From NCBI GenBank assembly GCA_003258405.1, contig QKPN01000008.1, forward strand, positions 1-64,000: DNA of 64,000 nt, given 5' to 3'. Shown in pieces: positions 1-8,641 of this stretch. The notes under the pieces were generated by a model. That model was given only the letters and a program-made list of their open reading frames with translations. It was not told where the DNA came from and ran no database searches. The translations under genes and the position numbers were made by a program. The stretch comes from Rhodobacteraceae bacterium DSL-40. GTDB lineage: Bacteria; Pseudomonadota; Alphaproteobacteria; Rhodobacterales; Rhodobacteraceae. Within the stretch, counting starts at the first letter, position 1; each line of letters opens with the position of its first letter.

Positions 1-413
1 TGTCCGGTCGAAACAGGGGCCAGTTCAGCCGGTCCGGAAATGGGCCGACGAAAACGAGGGGCCACGAAACGACATCGATCCGGGCAGGTCCGGCGTCTCG
101 AGGACATCCTTCGCGACCCCAGGTCAGCACAGGGATAGGTTCAACCATCCGATACGCAAGCAAGCGGGTAGCGGGATGCTGTCTCAAATCGACTTCGTGC
201 GGCAGCAGAAGCGGGACAGGAAAGCGTTCATAAAAGACGGGGCTTTTCACCGTAGTTCGCAGAACGTCCCGATTTCGGGACTCCCGGATCGCCTCGGAAC
301 ACTGTGCGGGCATGCGCGTTCACAATGCATTCAGTCAGCCATAGGTCAAAATGGGACTCATCCTGGACATCCGGCTCCCCGATCGTGGAAATCAGCAAGG
401 CAGGAGATGATTG
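1..413. other. Left-edge region without a recognisable gene
   Basis: I see no convincing gene in these 413 bases. The open frames here have poor codon position bias and no family resemblance that I can name. The last bases hold the ribosome binding site of the Crp/Fnr gene (GGAG at 403-406). No FNR-type TTGAT-N4-ATCAA box is visible. The region may include the promoter of that gene and the tail of something that lies outside the window. Confidence 0.4.
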
Positions 414-1202
414 ATGAAGGGCGGACGGATTGGCAGCCCGGGACGTTCGAATGTGGCACCAATGTCGGATGTTGGAGAAAGCCCCTTGCCGGAGAGAAGC
501 CGGCGGGGCCTCGTGGGGCGGCTCGACCCTGAACTGTGGGAGATGTTGAGCGCGGCGTGTTCCGGGACACGACACCTCGACGCCCGCGAGGTGCTGTCCG
601 AAGCGGGAGAGAGGCTCGAGGCGAGTGCGCTTCTGCTGGACGGGCTGATGGGCCGCTATGTCCGGGGGGCATTCGAGGGCCGGACGCAGCGCGGGATTGT
701 TTCCATCAGCGTGCCGGGGGATTTCGTCGACCTGCATGCCCTCCCGCTGAAGCAGCTGGATCATGATATCGTGGCCTTGACGGACGTGCGCATCGCGCTG
801 TTTCCCCACACGGCGCTGAACCGGATCATCGACCAGTCCCACCGGTACGCACGCCAACTGTGGCGGCTGACGATGATCGACGCCTCGATCCACCGGCACT
901 GGATCTATCGCGGAAGCCGGTTGCGCGCGTTGGCGGCGGTGGCCGATTTCGTGAGCGAGATGGACATGCGGCTTCAGGAAGCTGGGGAAATCGAGGGCGA
1001 CTGCCTTCCCTTGCGCCTTCTGCAGACCGACCTTGCCGAGATCGTCGGGCTGTCCCCGGTCCATATCAGTCGCGTTTGCAGGGAGCTTCGCGAGAGCGGA
1101 GCATGCACGATCCGCGACGGATTTGCGCAAATCCACGACCGGGCGCGTCTGCATCGCCTGGCGCAATTCGATCCGTCCTATTTCTACGGGCCTGAGGGCT
1201 GA
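414..1202 (+). CDS. Crp/Fnr-family transcriptional regulator
   Basis: Cytoplasmic DNA-binding regulator of about 262 residues. The N-terminal two thirds look like a cyclic-nucleotide-binding-type beta barrel (the stretch around VSISVPGDFVDLHAL is the usual P-G-D-hydrophobic turn). A long dimer helix follows, then a C-terminal winged helix with the recognition segment LAEIVGLSPVHISRVCREL near residues 205-225. There is no N-terminal cysteine cluster, so an Fe-S FNR is unlikely; the ligand is unknown. ATG 414 is preferred because GGAG lies seven bases upstream; ATG 465 (MSDVGESPL) is an alternative. The 3' end overlaps the convergent methyltransferase gene by 19 bases, so it sits tail to tail with the katE/glycosyltransferase operon and could regulate it, which is inference. 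Confidence 0.85.
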   Translation: MKGGRIGSPGRSNVAPMSDVGESPLPERSRRGLVGRLDPELWEMLSAACSGTRHLDAREVLSEAGERLEASALLLDGLMGRYVRGAFEGRTQRGIVSISVPGDFVDLHALPLKQLDHDIVALTDVRIALFPHTALNRIIDQSHRYARQLWRLTMIDASIHRHWIYRGSRLRALAAVADFVSEMDMRLQEAGEIEGDCLPLRLLQTDLAEIVGLSPVHISRVCRELRESGACTIRDGFAQIHDRARLHRLAQFDPSYFYGPEG

Positions 1203-1774
1203 TCACCGCCGCACTCGAAGACCGCTGCGATCCAGGAGGTTGCGGCGTCGCGGCGAATGACGTGATCCGGCCAGGCGACAGCAAGTGCTGTCAGCAGGCG
1301 GGTTTCGACCTCGCGGGCGGTAAGCGCCGTTTCGGTCGGGCCGAGGTAGCCCGCGACGAGGCAGGCGCCGCCGGGGGCGAGGCTTTGGACGATCAGCCCG
1401 ATTGTCTCGTCCAGCGTGTCCGGGGGGAGGTAGTAGAGCACTTCGGACAGCACGATCAGGTCCCATTCGCCTTCCGGCCAGCCTTCGGGCACGCCGGCCA
1501 CCTCGAATTGCACCTTCGGGATGTTCCGCGCGCGGGCGCGGTCGATGGCGGTCGGCGCGAAGTCGAGGCCGAGAAGGCTGTCGCAGTGGCGCGCGATCGC
1601 TTCGCTCATCACGCCGATGGAGCAGCCGACCTCGAGCGCGCGGGCGAAGCGGCGCGCAGGAAGGAGGGCGAGGCAGCGGGCGTATTTCTCCGCCTCGTAG
1701 GCGCTGGTTTCGTAGTTCCAGGGGTCGCCTGTCTCGCGGTAGAGACGGTCGAAGGATGCGGCGTCGCGGGTCAT
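1184..1774 (-). CDS. NodS-like SAM-dependent methyltransferase
   Basis: A 196-residue class I methyltransferase. The N-terminus FDRLYRETGDPWNYETSAYE is typical of the NodS family, followed by the SAM-binding motif I LEVGCSIGVMSEAIA near residues 47-61 and the acidic motif LLGLDFAP. NodS proteins N-methylate deacetylated chito-oligosaccharides in rhizobia; here the substrate is unknown, but it would fit a product deacetylated by the adjacent PIG-L enzyme. It is the last gene of the eight-gene minus-strand operon; its ATG overlaps the PIG-L stop as ATGA (1771-1774), implying translational coupling. The end overlaps the Crp/Fnr gene on the other strand. Confidence 0.85.
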   Translation of the reverse strand: MTRDAASFDRLYRETGDPWNYETSAYEAEKYARCLALLPARRFARALEVGCSIGVMSEAIARHCDSLLGLDFAPTAIDRARARNIPKVQFEVAGVPEGWPEGEWDLIVLSEVLYYLPPDTLDETIGLIVQSLAPGGACLVAGYLGPTETALTAREVETRLLTALAVAWPDHVIRRDAATSWIAAVFECGGDQPSGP

Positions 1775-2493
1775 GCGGGGATGAAGATCTCGTCGGCCGC
1801 CACGAAATGCGCGGCGAGGTCCTGCGGCATCCGGAAGCCCTCCGGGTCGTCGTCGATCAGCCCGGTCATCTGCGAGACATGGGCGGCAACGGCGCGCGCC
1901 TTGAGGTCGCGGACGGCGGTGGTCCGAAAGCGTCTGAGGCCCTCACTGGACGCTCCGGCCACGGGCGACTGCACCCGGCCCCAGACGGGGCAGCCGAACA
2001 TGGGGCATTCGACCCGATCGGCGATGTGCCGGGCGAGCCGCCAGACGCGCTGGTGGTCAGGATGCGGATCGCCGTCCCAGGTGGTCCAGATCGCGGTGAC
2101 GCCGTCGAAATGGCCGGCCAGCCGCGCCTCGACCTCGGCGAAGGTTTCGGGATCGTCGGGCGCGGCCAGATCCGGGTAGCCCAGCCAGATCGGCGCCTCC
2201 CGTCCGGCGGTGAGGATGTCGACCGCGGTCTCGACTTCGGACTTGCGCAGGGCGGCGAGGGCGGCGGCCGGATAGGCCTTCGAGTTCCGGTGCGACATCG
2301 ACCCGTCGGTGATCACGGCCACGTGCACGCGGTGAGCCGCGGCGGAGGCTGCGGCGATGGCCCCGCCCATGGCGAGCGATTCATCGTCCGGGTGCGGCGC
2401 GAGGACCAGCACGGCGCCGGGGCCGGTGAGATCCTCCAGCCGGGCGTAGGGCGCGGTTCCGGACTGCGCGACGATGGCGGTGAAGGTTGTCAT
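1771..2493 (-). CDS. PIG-L/LmbE-family deacetylase
   Basis: A 240-residue zinc-dependent N-deacetylase-type protein. The metal and base motif PHPDDES lies at about residues 33-39 and the second ligand motif HPDH at about residue 120. Family members remove acetyl groups from GlcNAc-type substrates (GPI precursors, mycothiol and bacillithiol precursors, teicoplanin). Between glycosyltransferases and a NodS-like methyltransferase it most likely acts on an N-acyl amino sugar, which is inference. ATGA overlaps at both ends (2490-2493 with the dehydrogenase-like gene, 1771-1774 with the methyltransferase) place it firmly in the operon. There is no signal peptide, so it is cytoplasmic. Confidence 0.88.
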   Translation of the reverse strand: MTTFTAIVAQSGTAPYARLEDLTGPGAVLVLAPHPDDESLAMGGAIAAASAAAHRVHVAVITDGSMSHRNSKAYPAAALAALRKSEVETAVDILTAGREAPIWLGYPDLAAPDDPETFAEVEARLAGHFDGVTAIWTTWDGDPHPDHQRVWRLARHIADRVECPMFGCPVWGRVQSPVAGASSEGLRRFRTTAVRDLKARAVAAHVSQMTGLIDDDPEGFRMPQDLAAHFVAADEIFIPA

Positions 2494-3581
2494 TCGGACC
2501 AGATCTCTCCGATGGGGGCGTCGGCGGCGCAGAGGGCCTCGGCCACTTGCCGCAGCTTGCCGTCGAGATCGGCCTGCCGCAGGAAGAAGCCGAGGTCGCG
2601 GCGGACGAGCTCGACCCGGTGGCCCTTGGCGAAGGACCGTGTGCCGAGGGCGCGGTCGGCCAACGCGATGCCTTCGAGGCAGGCCGCCTCGACCTCTTCG
2701 CGCGCCGCAAGGCTGAGCGCGACGGCCTCCGGCCCCGCGCCCGGCGCCTCTGCCCGGGCGGCGGCATCCTCGACCATCAGCCGTGCGCGGTGGGCGAGGC
2801 CGGCGATGTGGGCCAGGCGGTGGAGCTGAGCCTCGCCGGGGGACTCCGTTGCGCCGACCGCGCGGCGAACCTCTTCGGCCAGCGCCTCCAGCCCGCCGGT
2901 GTGCAGAGCGGCATAGCGCCAGACGCCGCCCTGGAAATGCGGCTCGCGCATGTAGTCACCGGCCGCACCGAGGGGCTCTGCCGCGGCGCCGTTGAAATCA
3001 TGGGAGCCCGACGCCGTGGCCCGCATGCCGGAGGTGTCCCACGCGGCGGCATCTGCACGTTGGGGGTCGCGGACCTCCGCAATGGCGAGGCGAAGGCCAT
3101 CGCTCCCGCCCGCCGTCACCACGGCATGGCTGACGGTGCCGAGCCCCGAGGCGAAACGCTTGCCGCCGGAGAGGCGGAGAAGGCCGCCGGTGTCGGCGTC
3201 GATGCGTACCGGAGGGTCACCGTCGGCCCCCCAAACGCCGTAGATCGCCCCCTCTCTCGCAGCGGCGGTGTGGCGTTTCACCTGAGAGGGCGTGCCGTAA
3301 AGGCTCACGAGCTTCAGCGCGTTCATATGTCCTTCGGCGAGGCGCCCGACCGACAGGCTGGCCCGGCCGATGCGGCGCAGCAACGTGGCCTGTGCCCGCA
3401 CCTCCCGCGGCGTGGCGGGGAAGGTGCAGAGCCGGTCCAGCAGGCCGGATGTCACGAGAAGGTGCATGTCGCTCGATAGGTCGCGGCGGCCTGCATCGGC
3501 ATCCAGCGCACCCGCCGCGACGGCGTCGAGGGCGGCGGCTTCGCTCAGGGGCGGCGACAATCTTGCGGGGGCCATCGTCAT
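2490..3581 (-). CDS. Acyl-CoA dehydrogenase-like flavoprotein
   Basis: Predicted 363 residues, with similarity to acyl-CoA dehydrogenases over the central and C-terminal helical parts (for example the segment running through GRASLSVGRLAEGHMNALKL). ATG 3581 is chosen because it overlaps the stop of the preceding glycosyltransferase gene as ATGA (3578-3581); the open frame extends further upstream but the extra residues are low-complexity and overlap that gene. At 363 residues it is slightly shorter than classical members, and I cannot identify the catalytic glutamate with confidence, so oxidation of an acyl-CoA is not assured. Context suggests it modifies an acyl or sugar moiety of the product made by this operon. 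Confidence 0.75.
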   Translation of the reverse strand: MTMAPARLSPPLSEAAALDAVAAGALDADAGRRDLSSDMHLLVTSGLLDRLCTFPATPREVRAQATLLRRIGRASLSVGRLAEGHMNALKLVSLYGTPSQVKRHTAAAREGAIYGVWGADGDPPVRIDADTGGLLRLSGGKRFASGLGTVSHAVVTAGGSDGLRLAIAEVRDPQRADAAAWDTSGMRATASGSHDFNGAAAEPLGAAGDYMREPHFQGGVWRYAALHTGGLEALAEEVRRAVGATESPGEAQLHRLAHIAGLAHRARLMVEDAAARAEAPGAGPEAVALSLAAREEVEAACLEGIALADRALGTRSFAKGHRVELVRRDLGFFLRQADLDGKLRQVAEALCAADAPIGEIWSE

Positions 3582-4615
3582 GCGGTGAGCCTTTCCGTAT
3601 TCATTTGCGCTGATGACACCGCCGCAGACAGCAGGGGCAATTCGCGTACCACGTCCGACAGACGCATCCGGGTGCGCGGCAGCCCGCCCAGTTGCGCGTC
3701 GATCCCGGCCACCTGCGGCGCGTCCGGTCCGAACCGCGATATGGCCCTGCGCCGTGCCTGCCGAAGCTGCAGGCGCAGGGCGGTTTGGCCGGCAGGCTCG
3801 AGCGCGCTGTCCACCAGCGGATCGTCCTCGGAGATGCGACCCGCCAGCGCTTCGGCCATGCCATTCGGCGCGCGCCCGTCCAGCCGGCACGAGGTCGTGA
3901 CCCGCGCCTTCGGACTGTGACGCACACGCCAGCCGCGATCCTCTGCAGTTTCGGCAAAGGCGCGATCCTCGCTGTTCGGCAGCGCCGGAATGCCGCCGGT
4001 ATCGGCATAGAGCGGCATCCGGAACGCAAGGCTGGCGCCGGCCGCGCCAAGTCCGCAGGGGGCGGGGTCGTGCGCGAGGGGATAGATCAGCGCGCGGAGC
4101 GCGAGGGTGAGCGCGACATACTCGCCCTCCGCCACGCCGCGCTGCGAGATGATCGGCGGCAGGCGGGCGAACTCGCCGGCATCCGGGAAGACGGTGCCGC
4201 AGATCAGGTCGGCCTGTTTCAGCTCCGCCAGGTTGGCGTCGAGCCAGTCGGGAAAGACCCGGCTGTCCGCATCGGTGGTCAGCACGACGCCATCAGGGGC
4301 GAGCCGGGGCACGGCGGCGGTCACGGCCTGCCGCCGAACCGCGCCGACACCCCCCGGCGGGCTGTCGGCCAGGTCCAGCAAAAGACCGGCCGTGCCCGTC
4401 GCGTCGAACCAGGTTTGCGCGCTGGCAAAGGTCGCGTCGTCCGAGCCGTTGACGACCAGAACGATCCCGCCTCGACCCCGCAAGGCCGTGTGCGCCGCCT
4501 CGAGGCAGGGACCGATCCGCTCCGCCTCGTTGCGGGCAGGGACGGTGATCGCCGCGGGCCACGGTGTGTCCGGGCCGAAGGCGAGGCTGCGCCGGGCGGG
4601 GGCGTGGCGTGTCAT
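3578..4615 (-). CDS. Glycosyltransferase family 2 protein
   Basis: A 345-residue GT-A fold enzyme. The nucleotide-sugar binding start [20 protein letters not shown] is near residues 20-40, and the metal-binding DxD motif appears as [13 protein letters not shown] near residue 115. It has no membrane segments. It would transfer a sugar from an NDP donor to an unknown acceptor. The start overlaps the catalase stop (ATGA, 4612-4615) and its own stop overlaps the acyl-CoA dehydrogenase-like start (ATGA, 3578-3581), so its expression is coupled to katE. A cytoplasmic glycosyltransferase directly behind a catalase is an unusual pairing. Confidence 0.88.
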   Translation of the reverse strand: MTRHAPARRSLAFGPDTPWPAAITVPARNEAERIGPCLEAAHTALRGRGGIVLVVNGSDDATFASAQTWFDATGTAGLLLDLADSPPGGVGAVRRQAVTAAVPRLAPDGVVLTTDADSRVFPDWLDANLAELKQADLICGTVFPDAGEFARLPPIISQRGVAEGEYVALTLALRALIYPLAHDPAPCGLGAAGASLAFRMPLYADTGGIPALPNSEDRAFAETAEDRGWRVRHSPKARVTTSCRLDGRAPNGMAEALAGRISEDDPLVDSALEPAGQTALRLQLRQARRRAISRFGPDAPQVAGIDAQLGGLPRTRMRLSDVVRELPLLSAAVSSAQMNTERLTA

Positions 4616-6663
4616 GCCGCCCGTTCCCAGAAGCGCAGGTCCTTGCAGGCGGCGATGAAGTCGTCCGGCGCGCCGTCGAGGACGAAGACGCCGTCATCGG
4701 CCTCGTCCGGCACCGCAGCCGACCAGAAGGCGGATTTCGCTTCCGCCGTCAGGGCAATGAACTTCTTGTGCGCGAAGGCGTCGGCCAGGAAGCTGCGCGC
4801 GCCGTGCATGCCCGCCAGCTTGGCCGCGCCGTCCCCGGACGCGAGGATCGCCACCGCATCGAACAGGACAGACGGTGCGCCATCCAGCTTTTCGTCCGCC
4901 TCGATGGTCTTGCCGCGCGCGGTGGTCACCCCGCCGACCTTCTCGGCCACGACCGTCACCTGCGCGCCCTCCGCCTCGGCGGCCGCTTTCAGCGCATCGA
5001 AGGCCCCGCCGTCGATGCCGTCGGTGAGAAGCACGCCCAGCTTGCGGCCGGCAAAGCTCTCGGGCGGGTTGGCGAGGATGCTGAGCGCGGGGGATGGCTC
5101 GGTCTCGACCACCTTGCGCGCAGGCTCGGCCGGCGCCGGCATCTCGGCAAGGCCCAGCCCGTCGGCGACCATCCGGGCCAGACCCTCGTCGACGACGATC
5201 AGGTGCCCGACCATCCGCTGCCGGATCGCAAGGCGTTCGACCTTGGAAAGTTCGAAGATGAAGGCGTCGGCGATGTGCCCTTTCTCGATATCCGTCTGGC
5301 TGAGGTAGAACTGCCGCGCCTGGCTGTAGTGGTCCGCGAAGGTCTCCGACCGGATGCGCTGTTTCGGCCCGGACTCTTCCGCCGGATAGGACGTGAACCC
5401 GCGCTCGGGGTCCTCGCGCGGGCCCTCGCCGAAGCTGTTCGGCTCGTAGTTCACCCGGCCCTTCGGGTTGTGCATCGCCATGTGCCCGTCCTGCTGCAGG
5501 TGGGCGAAGGGGCATTTGGGCGCGTTGATCGGGATATGGCTGAAGTTCGGGCCGCCGAGACGCTTGAGCTGCGTATCGAGGTAGGAGAAGTTCCGCCCCT
5601 GCAGCAGCGGGTCGTTGGAATGGTCGATGCCGGGGACGATGTTGCCGGTCTGGAAGGCGACCTGCTCGGTCTCGGCGAAGAAGTTGTCGACCATGCGGTT
5701 CAGCGTCATGGTGCCGACGATCCGCACCGGGACCAGCTCTTCGGGGATGATCTTGGTGGCGTCCAGCACGTCGAAATCGAAGCTGTCGGCGAAGTCCTCG
5801 TCGAAGATCTGGAGACCGAGATCCCACTGGGGATTGTCGCCCTTCTGGATCGCGTCCCAGAGGTCGCGGCGGTGAAAGTCGGGGTCCGCGCCGTTGATCT
5901 TGACCGCCTCGTCCCAGAGGACGGACTGCATCCCCTGCCGGGGTTTCCAGTGGAACTTGACGAAGCTCGACTTGCCGTCGGCGTTCACCAGCCGGAAGGT
6001 GTGCACGCCGAAGCCTTCCATGAAGCGGAAGGAGCGCGGGATGGTCCGGTCGGACATGATCCACATCGCCATGTGCATGGCTTCCGGCATCAGCGAGATG
6101 AAGTCCCAGAAATTGTCATGGGCGGTCTGCGCTTGCGGAAAGCCGCGGTCGGGCTCCTGCTTGGCGGCGTGGATCAGGTCGGGGAACTTGATCGCGTCCT
6201 GGATGAAGAAGACGGGGATGTTGTTGCCGACGAGGTCCCAGTTGCCTTCCTTGGTGTAGAACTTCACCGCGAAGCCGCGCACGTCGCGGGCAAGGTCGGG
6301 CGAGCCCTTGTTGCCCGCGACGGTGGAGAAGCGCACGAACACGTCGGTCTTCTCGCCGACCTCGGTCAGGATCCTGGCACGGGTGAGGTCGCTGAGGTCC
6401 TCGCTCAACTCGAATGTCCCGTGGGCGCCGTAGCCACGGGCGTGGACCACCCGTTCGGGGATGCGTTCGTGGTCGAAATGGAACAGCTTCTCGCGGAAGA
6501 CCTGGTCCTCGATCAGGTGCGGGCCGCGCTGCCCGACCTTCAGCGTGTTCTGGTCGTCCGAGATCGGCATGCCGGCCTGCGTCGTCATCGTCTCGTGACC
6601 GTCACCGGCGACCTGGTGGATTTCGCCGGCGTTGCCTTTGCGGGGGGCCTTGTCGTCGTTCAT
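4612..6663 (-). CDS. katE: Catalase HPII, large-subunit clade 2
   Basis: A 683-residue haem catalase that disproportionates hydrogen peroxide. Catalytic His74 lies in [13 protein letters not shown], distal Asn147 in [13 protein letters not shown], and the proximal haem tyrosine in [10 protein letters not shown]. After the core (to about residue 500) there is the clade-2 C-terminal flavodoxin-like/amidotransferase-like domain ([17 protein letters not shown] onward). Length matches large-subunit catalases (about 680-750). The ribosome binding site is GGAAGAGAT just upstream of ATG 6663. It is embedded in a glycosyltransferase operon: 18 bases after the GT4 gene, and its stop overlaps the next glycosyltransferase start (ATGA). 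Regulation is therefore probably shared with the operon, perhaps a general stress response, although I found no clear stress promoter. Confidence 0.97.
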   Translation of the reverse strand: MNDDKAPRKGNAGEIHQVAGDGHETMTTQAGMPISDDQNTLKVGQRGPHLIEDQVFREKLFHFDHERIPERVVHARGYGAHGTFELSEDLSDLTRARILTEVGEKTDVFVRFSTVAGNKGSPDLARDVRGFAVKFYTKEGNWDLVGNNIPVFFIQDAIKFPDLIHAAKQEPDRGFPQAQTAHDNFWDFISLMPEAMHMAMWIMSDRTIPRSFRFMEGFGVHTFRLVNADGKSSFVKFHWKPRQGMQSVLWDEAVKINGADPDFHRRDLWDAIQKGDNPQWDLGLQIFDEDFADSFDFDVLDATKIIPEELVPVRIVGTMTLNRMVDNFFAETEQVAFQTGNIVPGIDHSNDPLLQGRNFSYLDTQLKRLGGPNFSHIPINAPKCPFAHLQQDGHMAMHNPKGRVNYEPNSFGEGPREDPERGFTSYPAEESGPKQRIRSETFADHYSQARQFYLSQTDIEKGHIADAFIFELSKVERLAIRQRMVGHLIVVDEGLARMVADGLGLAEMPAPAEPARKVVETEPSPALSILANPPESFAGRKLGVLLTDGIDGGAFDALKAAAEAEGAQVTVVAEKVGGVTTARGKTIEADEKLDGAPSVLFDAVAILASGDGAAKLAGMHGARSFLADAFAHKKFIALTAEAKSAFWSAAVPDEADDGVFVLDGAPDDFIAACKDLRFWERAA

Positions 6664-6681
6664 GGTCGATCTCTTCCCTTT

Positions 6682-7722
6682 TCAGTCTTGCATGGCGTGG
6701 GTGCGGGGCCGGTCGGCCGTTGCGGGATGAAGCAGGCCCGCCCATTCTTCGGCCACGCGCGACAGCCGGAACTCCGGCCGCGCGGTGGCGAGGGGGCGCA
6801 GGCCCGTGGCCTCGCGCCATTGCATGATCCGGGCCGCGATGGCTTTGGGGTCGGCGGTGTCGATGCACTGACAGGGATCCGAGGCGACCTCGTCATTCGC
6901 ACCAAGGCCCCGGTGCAGGAGCGCCGGGCAGCCGACGGCATTGGCCTCCGCGATCACCAGCCCGAAGGTCTCGGCGAAGTGGTCCTGCGGGGAGAAGAGG
7001 CAGAGCGCCCGGCGCATCCAGCCGATGAGTTCGGGCTGGTCGAGCCGCCCGAGTGGGATGACGCCGTCCGGGACCGGCCCGGTCGGCCAGGCGAGATAGC
7101 CGGGATCCGCCACGGCAAGGCGCAGCGACGGCAGACGATCCTTCAGCGCCTCGAAGCGGCGGAAGACCTGTCCGAGCCCCTTGTGAGGGGAGGAGGCGAA
7201 CAGCAGCAGGTCGCGATCGCGGGGCGTGTCGTCGGGTTGAAGATCGTCGGCGATCGGGTTGTGGATGTGACCGACGGCGGGCGCATCGGTGCCGAGAAAC
7301 CGGCGCAGCCAGTCGACATGGGCGGCGGAGACGCAAAGCACCTCCACCCCTGCCGCGCGCAGCGAAGGCGCCAGTGCCCGGTTGTGGCGGCCGGGGAAGA
7401 CGTGCTGCCAGACGATGACCCGCGCCCCGGGATGCAGTCGCGCCAGCCGGGGCGCGACCTTCCAGGAATTGACCACGACAATGGTCCCCGGCGCTTCGGG
7501 CAAGGGGCGCCTGACGTCGAACCCGCCATACCGGACGCCACCGGAGAGCGTGTCCGGCCCCTGCCGCGCGGACTGGCGCGCTGTGACGCGGATGCGGGGG
7601 GCGAGGCTCTCGGCGATGCGCACCAGGGTCGCCTCCGTCCCGCCAAGCCCTGCGAGCTCTCCCCGCACGCCGCTGTAGGCACGGGGCGCCAGCACATCGA
7701 CGAAGGTGATCCCGCCGCTCAT
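6682..7722 (-). CDS. Glycosyltransferase family 4 protein
   Basis: A 346-residue GT-B-type glycosyltransferase. The C-terminal half holds the family 4 donor-site pattern: FASSPHKGLGQVFRRFEAL near residue 190, and FSPQDHFAETFGLVIAEANAVGCPAL near residues 265-290 with the E-x7-E type signature (E..FGLVIAEA). The N-terminal part carries the glycine-rich GELAGLGGTEATL loop. It has no signal peptide or membrane helix. Its ATG overlaps the upstream glycosyltransferase stop (ATGA, 7719-7722) and katE follows after 18 bases. Donor and acceptor are unknown. Confidence 0.85.
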   Translation of the reverse strand: MSGGITFVDVLAPRAYSGVRGELAGLGGTEATLVRIAESLAPRIRVTARQSARQGPDTLSGGVRYGGFDVRRPLPEAPGTIVVVNSWKVAPRLARLHPGARVIVWQHVFPGRHNRALAPSLRAAGVEVLCVSAAHVDWLRRFLGTDAPAVGHIHNPIADDLQPDDTPRDRDLLLFASSPHKGLGQVFRRFEALKDRLPSLRLAVADPGYLAWPTGPVPDGVIPLGRLDQPELIGWMRRALCLFSPQDHFAETFGLVIAEANAVGCPALLHRGLGANDEVASDPCQCIDTADPKAIAARIMQWREATGLRPLATARPEFRLSRVAEEWAGLLHPATADRPRTHAMQD

Positions 7723-8630
7723 GCCACCCGGTCCTTAAGGGCCGTCATCCGGGCAAGCGCCCCGCGCTCGCAGAGGGCCGGGTTGGTGCAGGACCGGATG
7801 CCGACGCCCGTCAGATCGATCGGCACCGGATCGACTTCGCGCGTGGCGAACCAGCGGCCGACCGCGTCCCAGACCCGCTTGCGATCCGCGATGCGCCGGG
7901 GGCTGTCGTAATCCGTCTCGCCCGCCTGGGTCAGGCTGTCGGCCGTCTCGATCTTCGTCAGCAGGATCTCGGGGATGACCCAGAGCACCTCGCCCGCCAT
8001 GATCAGCCGGTTGCGGAACTCCCGATCCTCCTCGATGCAGTCCGAGAACCCGCCCAGCCGGTCGAAGACCGAACGGTGGAACAGGCCGGAATTCACATGC
8101 GTCCAGTCCCCCGGCACCCCCGCGGCCATCTGCAGGTTCGGGAAGAAATCGTCGACAAGGCTGAGCGTGCGGCGGATCTCGACCCGCTCGCCGTCGGGCA
8201 GGATCAGCTCGTGATGGGTCAGCACGCCGCCCACCTGGATGCGCGTCTCGGGCTCGCGGCCCGACAGGCGCCAGTTGAGGCAGGGATGCGCGCTGATCGT
8301 TTCGTTCCGGATCACGCGTGCCTGCCGCATGACCTTGTCGCGGTGCGGCAGGTCGTCGGAATCGTGGAAGGTGATGGCATCCGCGGAGCTGAGCGCGATG
8401 CCCACGTTCTTCGCCTGCGCGGTGCCGACGTTGCCGGCGAGGCTGACGCCGACGAAACGGGGATGATCCGCATAGCGCGCGATGACCGATCCGGTGCCGT
8501 CGGTCGAGCCGTCATCGACGACCATCACCGTGGTGTCGGGATGCGACTGCCCGAGCGCCGCATCGATGGCCAGGGGCAGGGTGTGGGCGCGGTTGTAGGT
8601 CGGGATGACGATCGTGACGCTGGGTGTCAT
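7719..8630 (-). CDS. Glycosyltransferase family 2 protein
   Basis: A 303-residue GT-A enzyme beginning MTPSVTIVIPTYNRAHTLPL, the classic GT2 opening. VMVVDDGSTDGTGSVIARY follows near residue 38, and the DSDD metal motif (ITFHDSDDLPHRDKVMRQAR) near residue 95. ATG 8630 is chosen because it has GAGGAGAG upstream and starts exactly at the family N-terminus; the open frame continues about 50 residues upstream into low-complexity sequence. It lies 11 bases after the membrane glycosyltransferase gene and overlaps the GT4 start (ATGA). It is cytoplasmic and its substrate is unknown. Confidence 0.88.
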   Translation of the reverse strand: MTPSVTIVIPTYNRAHTLPLAIDAALGQSHPDTTVMVVDDGSTDGTGSVIARYADHPRFVGVSLAGNVGTAQAKNVGIALSSADAITFHDSDDLPHRDKVMRQARVIRNETISAHPCLNWRLSGREPETRIQVGGVLTHHELILPDGERVEIRRTLSLVDDFFPNLQMAAGVPGDWTHVNSGLFHRSVFDRLGGFSDCIEEDREFRNRLIMAGEVLWVIPEILLTKIETADSLTQAGETDYDSPRRIADRKRVWDAVGRWFATREVDPVPIDLTGVGIRSCTNPALCERGALARMTALKDRVA

Positions 8631-8641
8631 CGGGTCTCTCC

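Noticed and set aside
4564-7911. Very long plus-strand open frame (over 1,100 codons)
   Set aside because: It is entirely antisense to katE and two glycosyltransferase genes whose proteins show intact catalytic motifs; the plus-strand protein is Arg/Gly/Glu-rich low-complexity, a GC-rich shadow frame.
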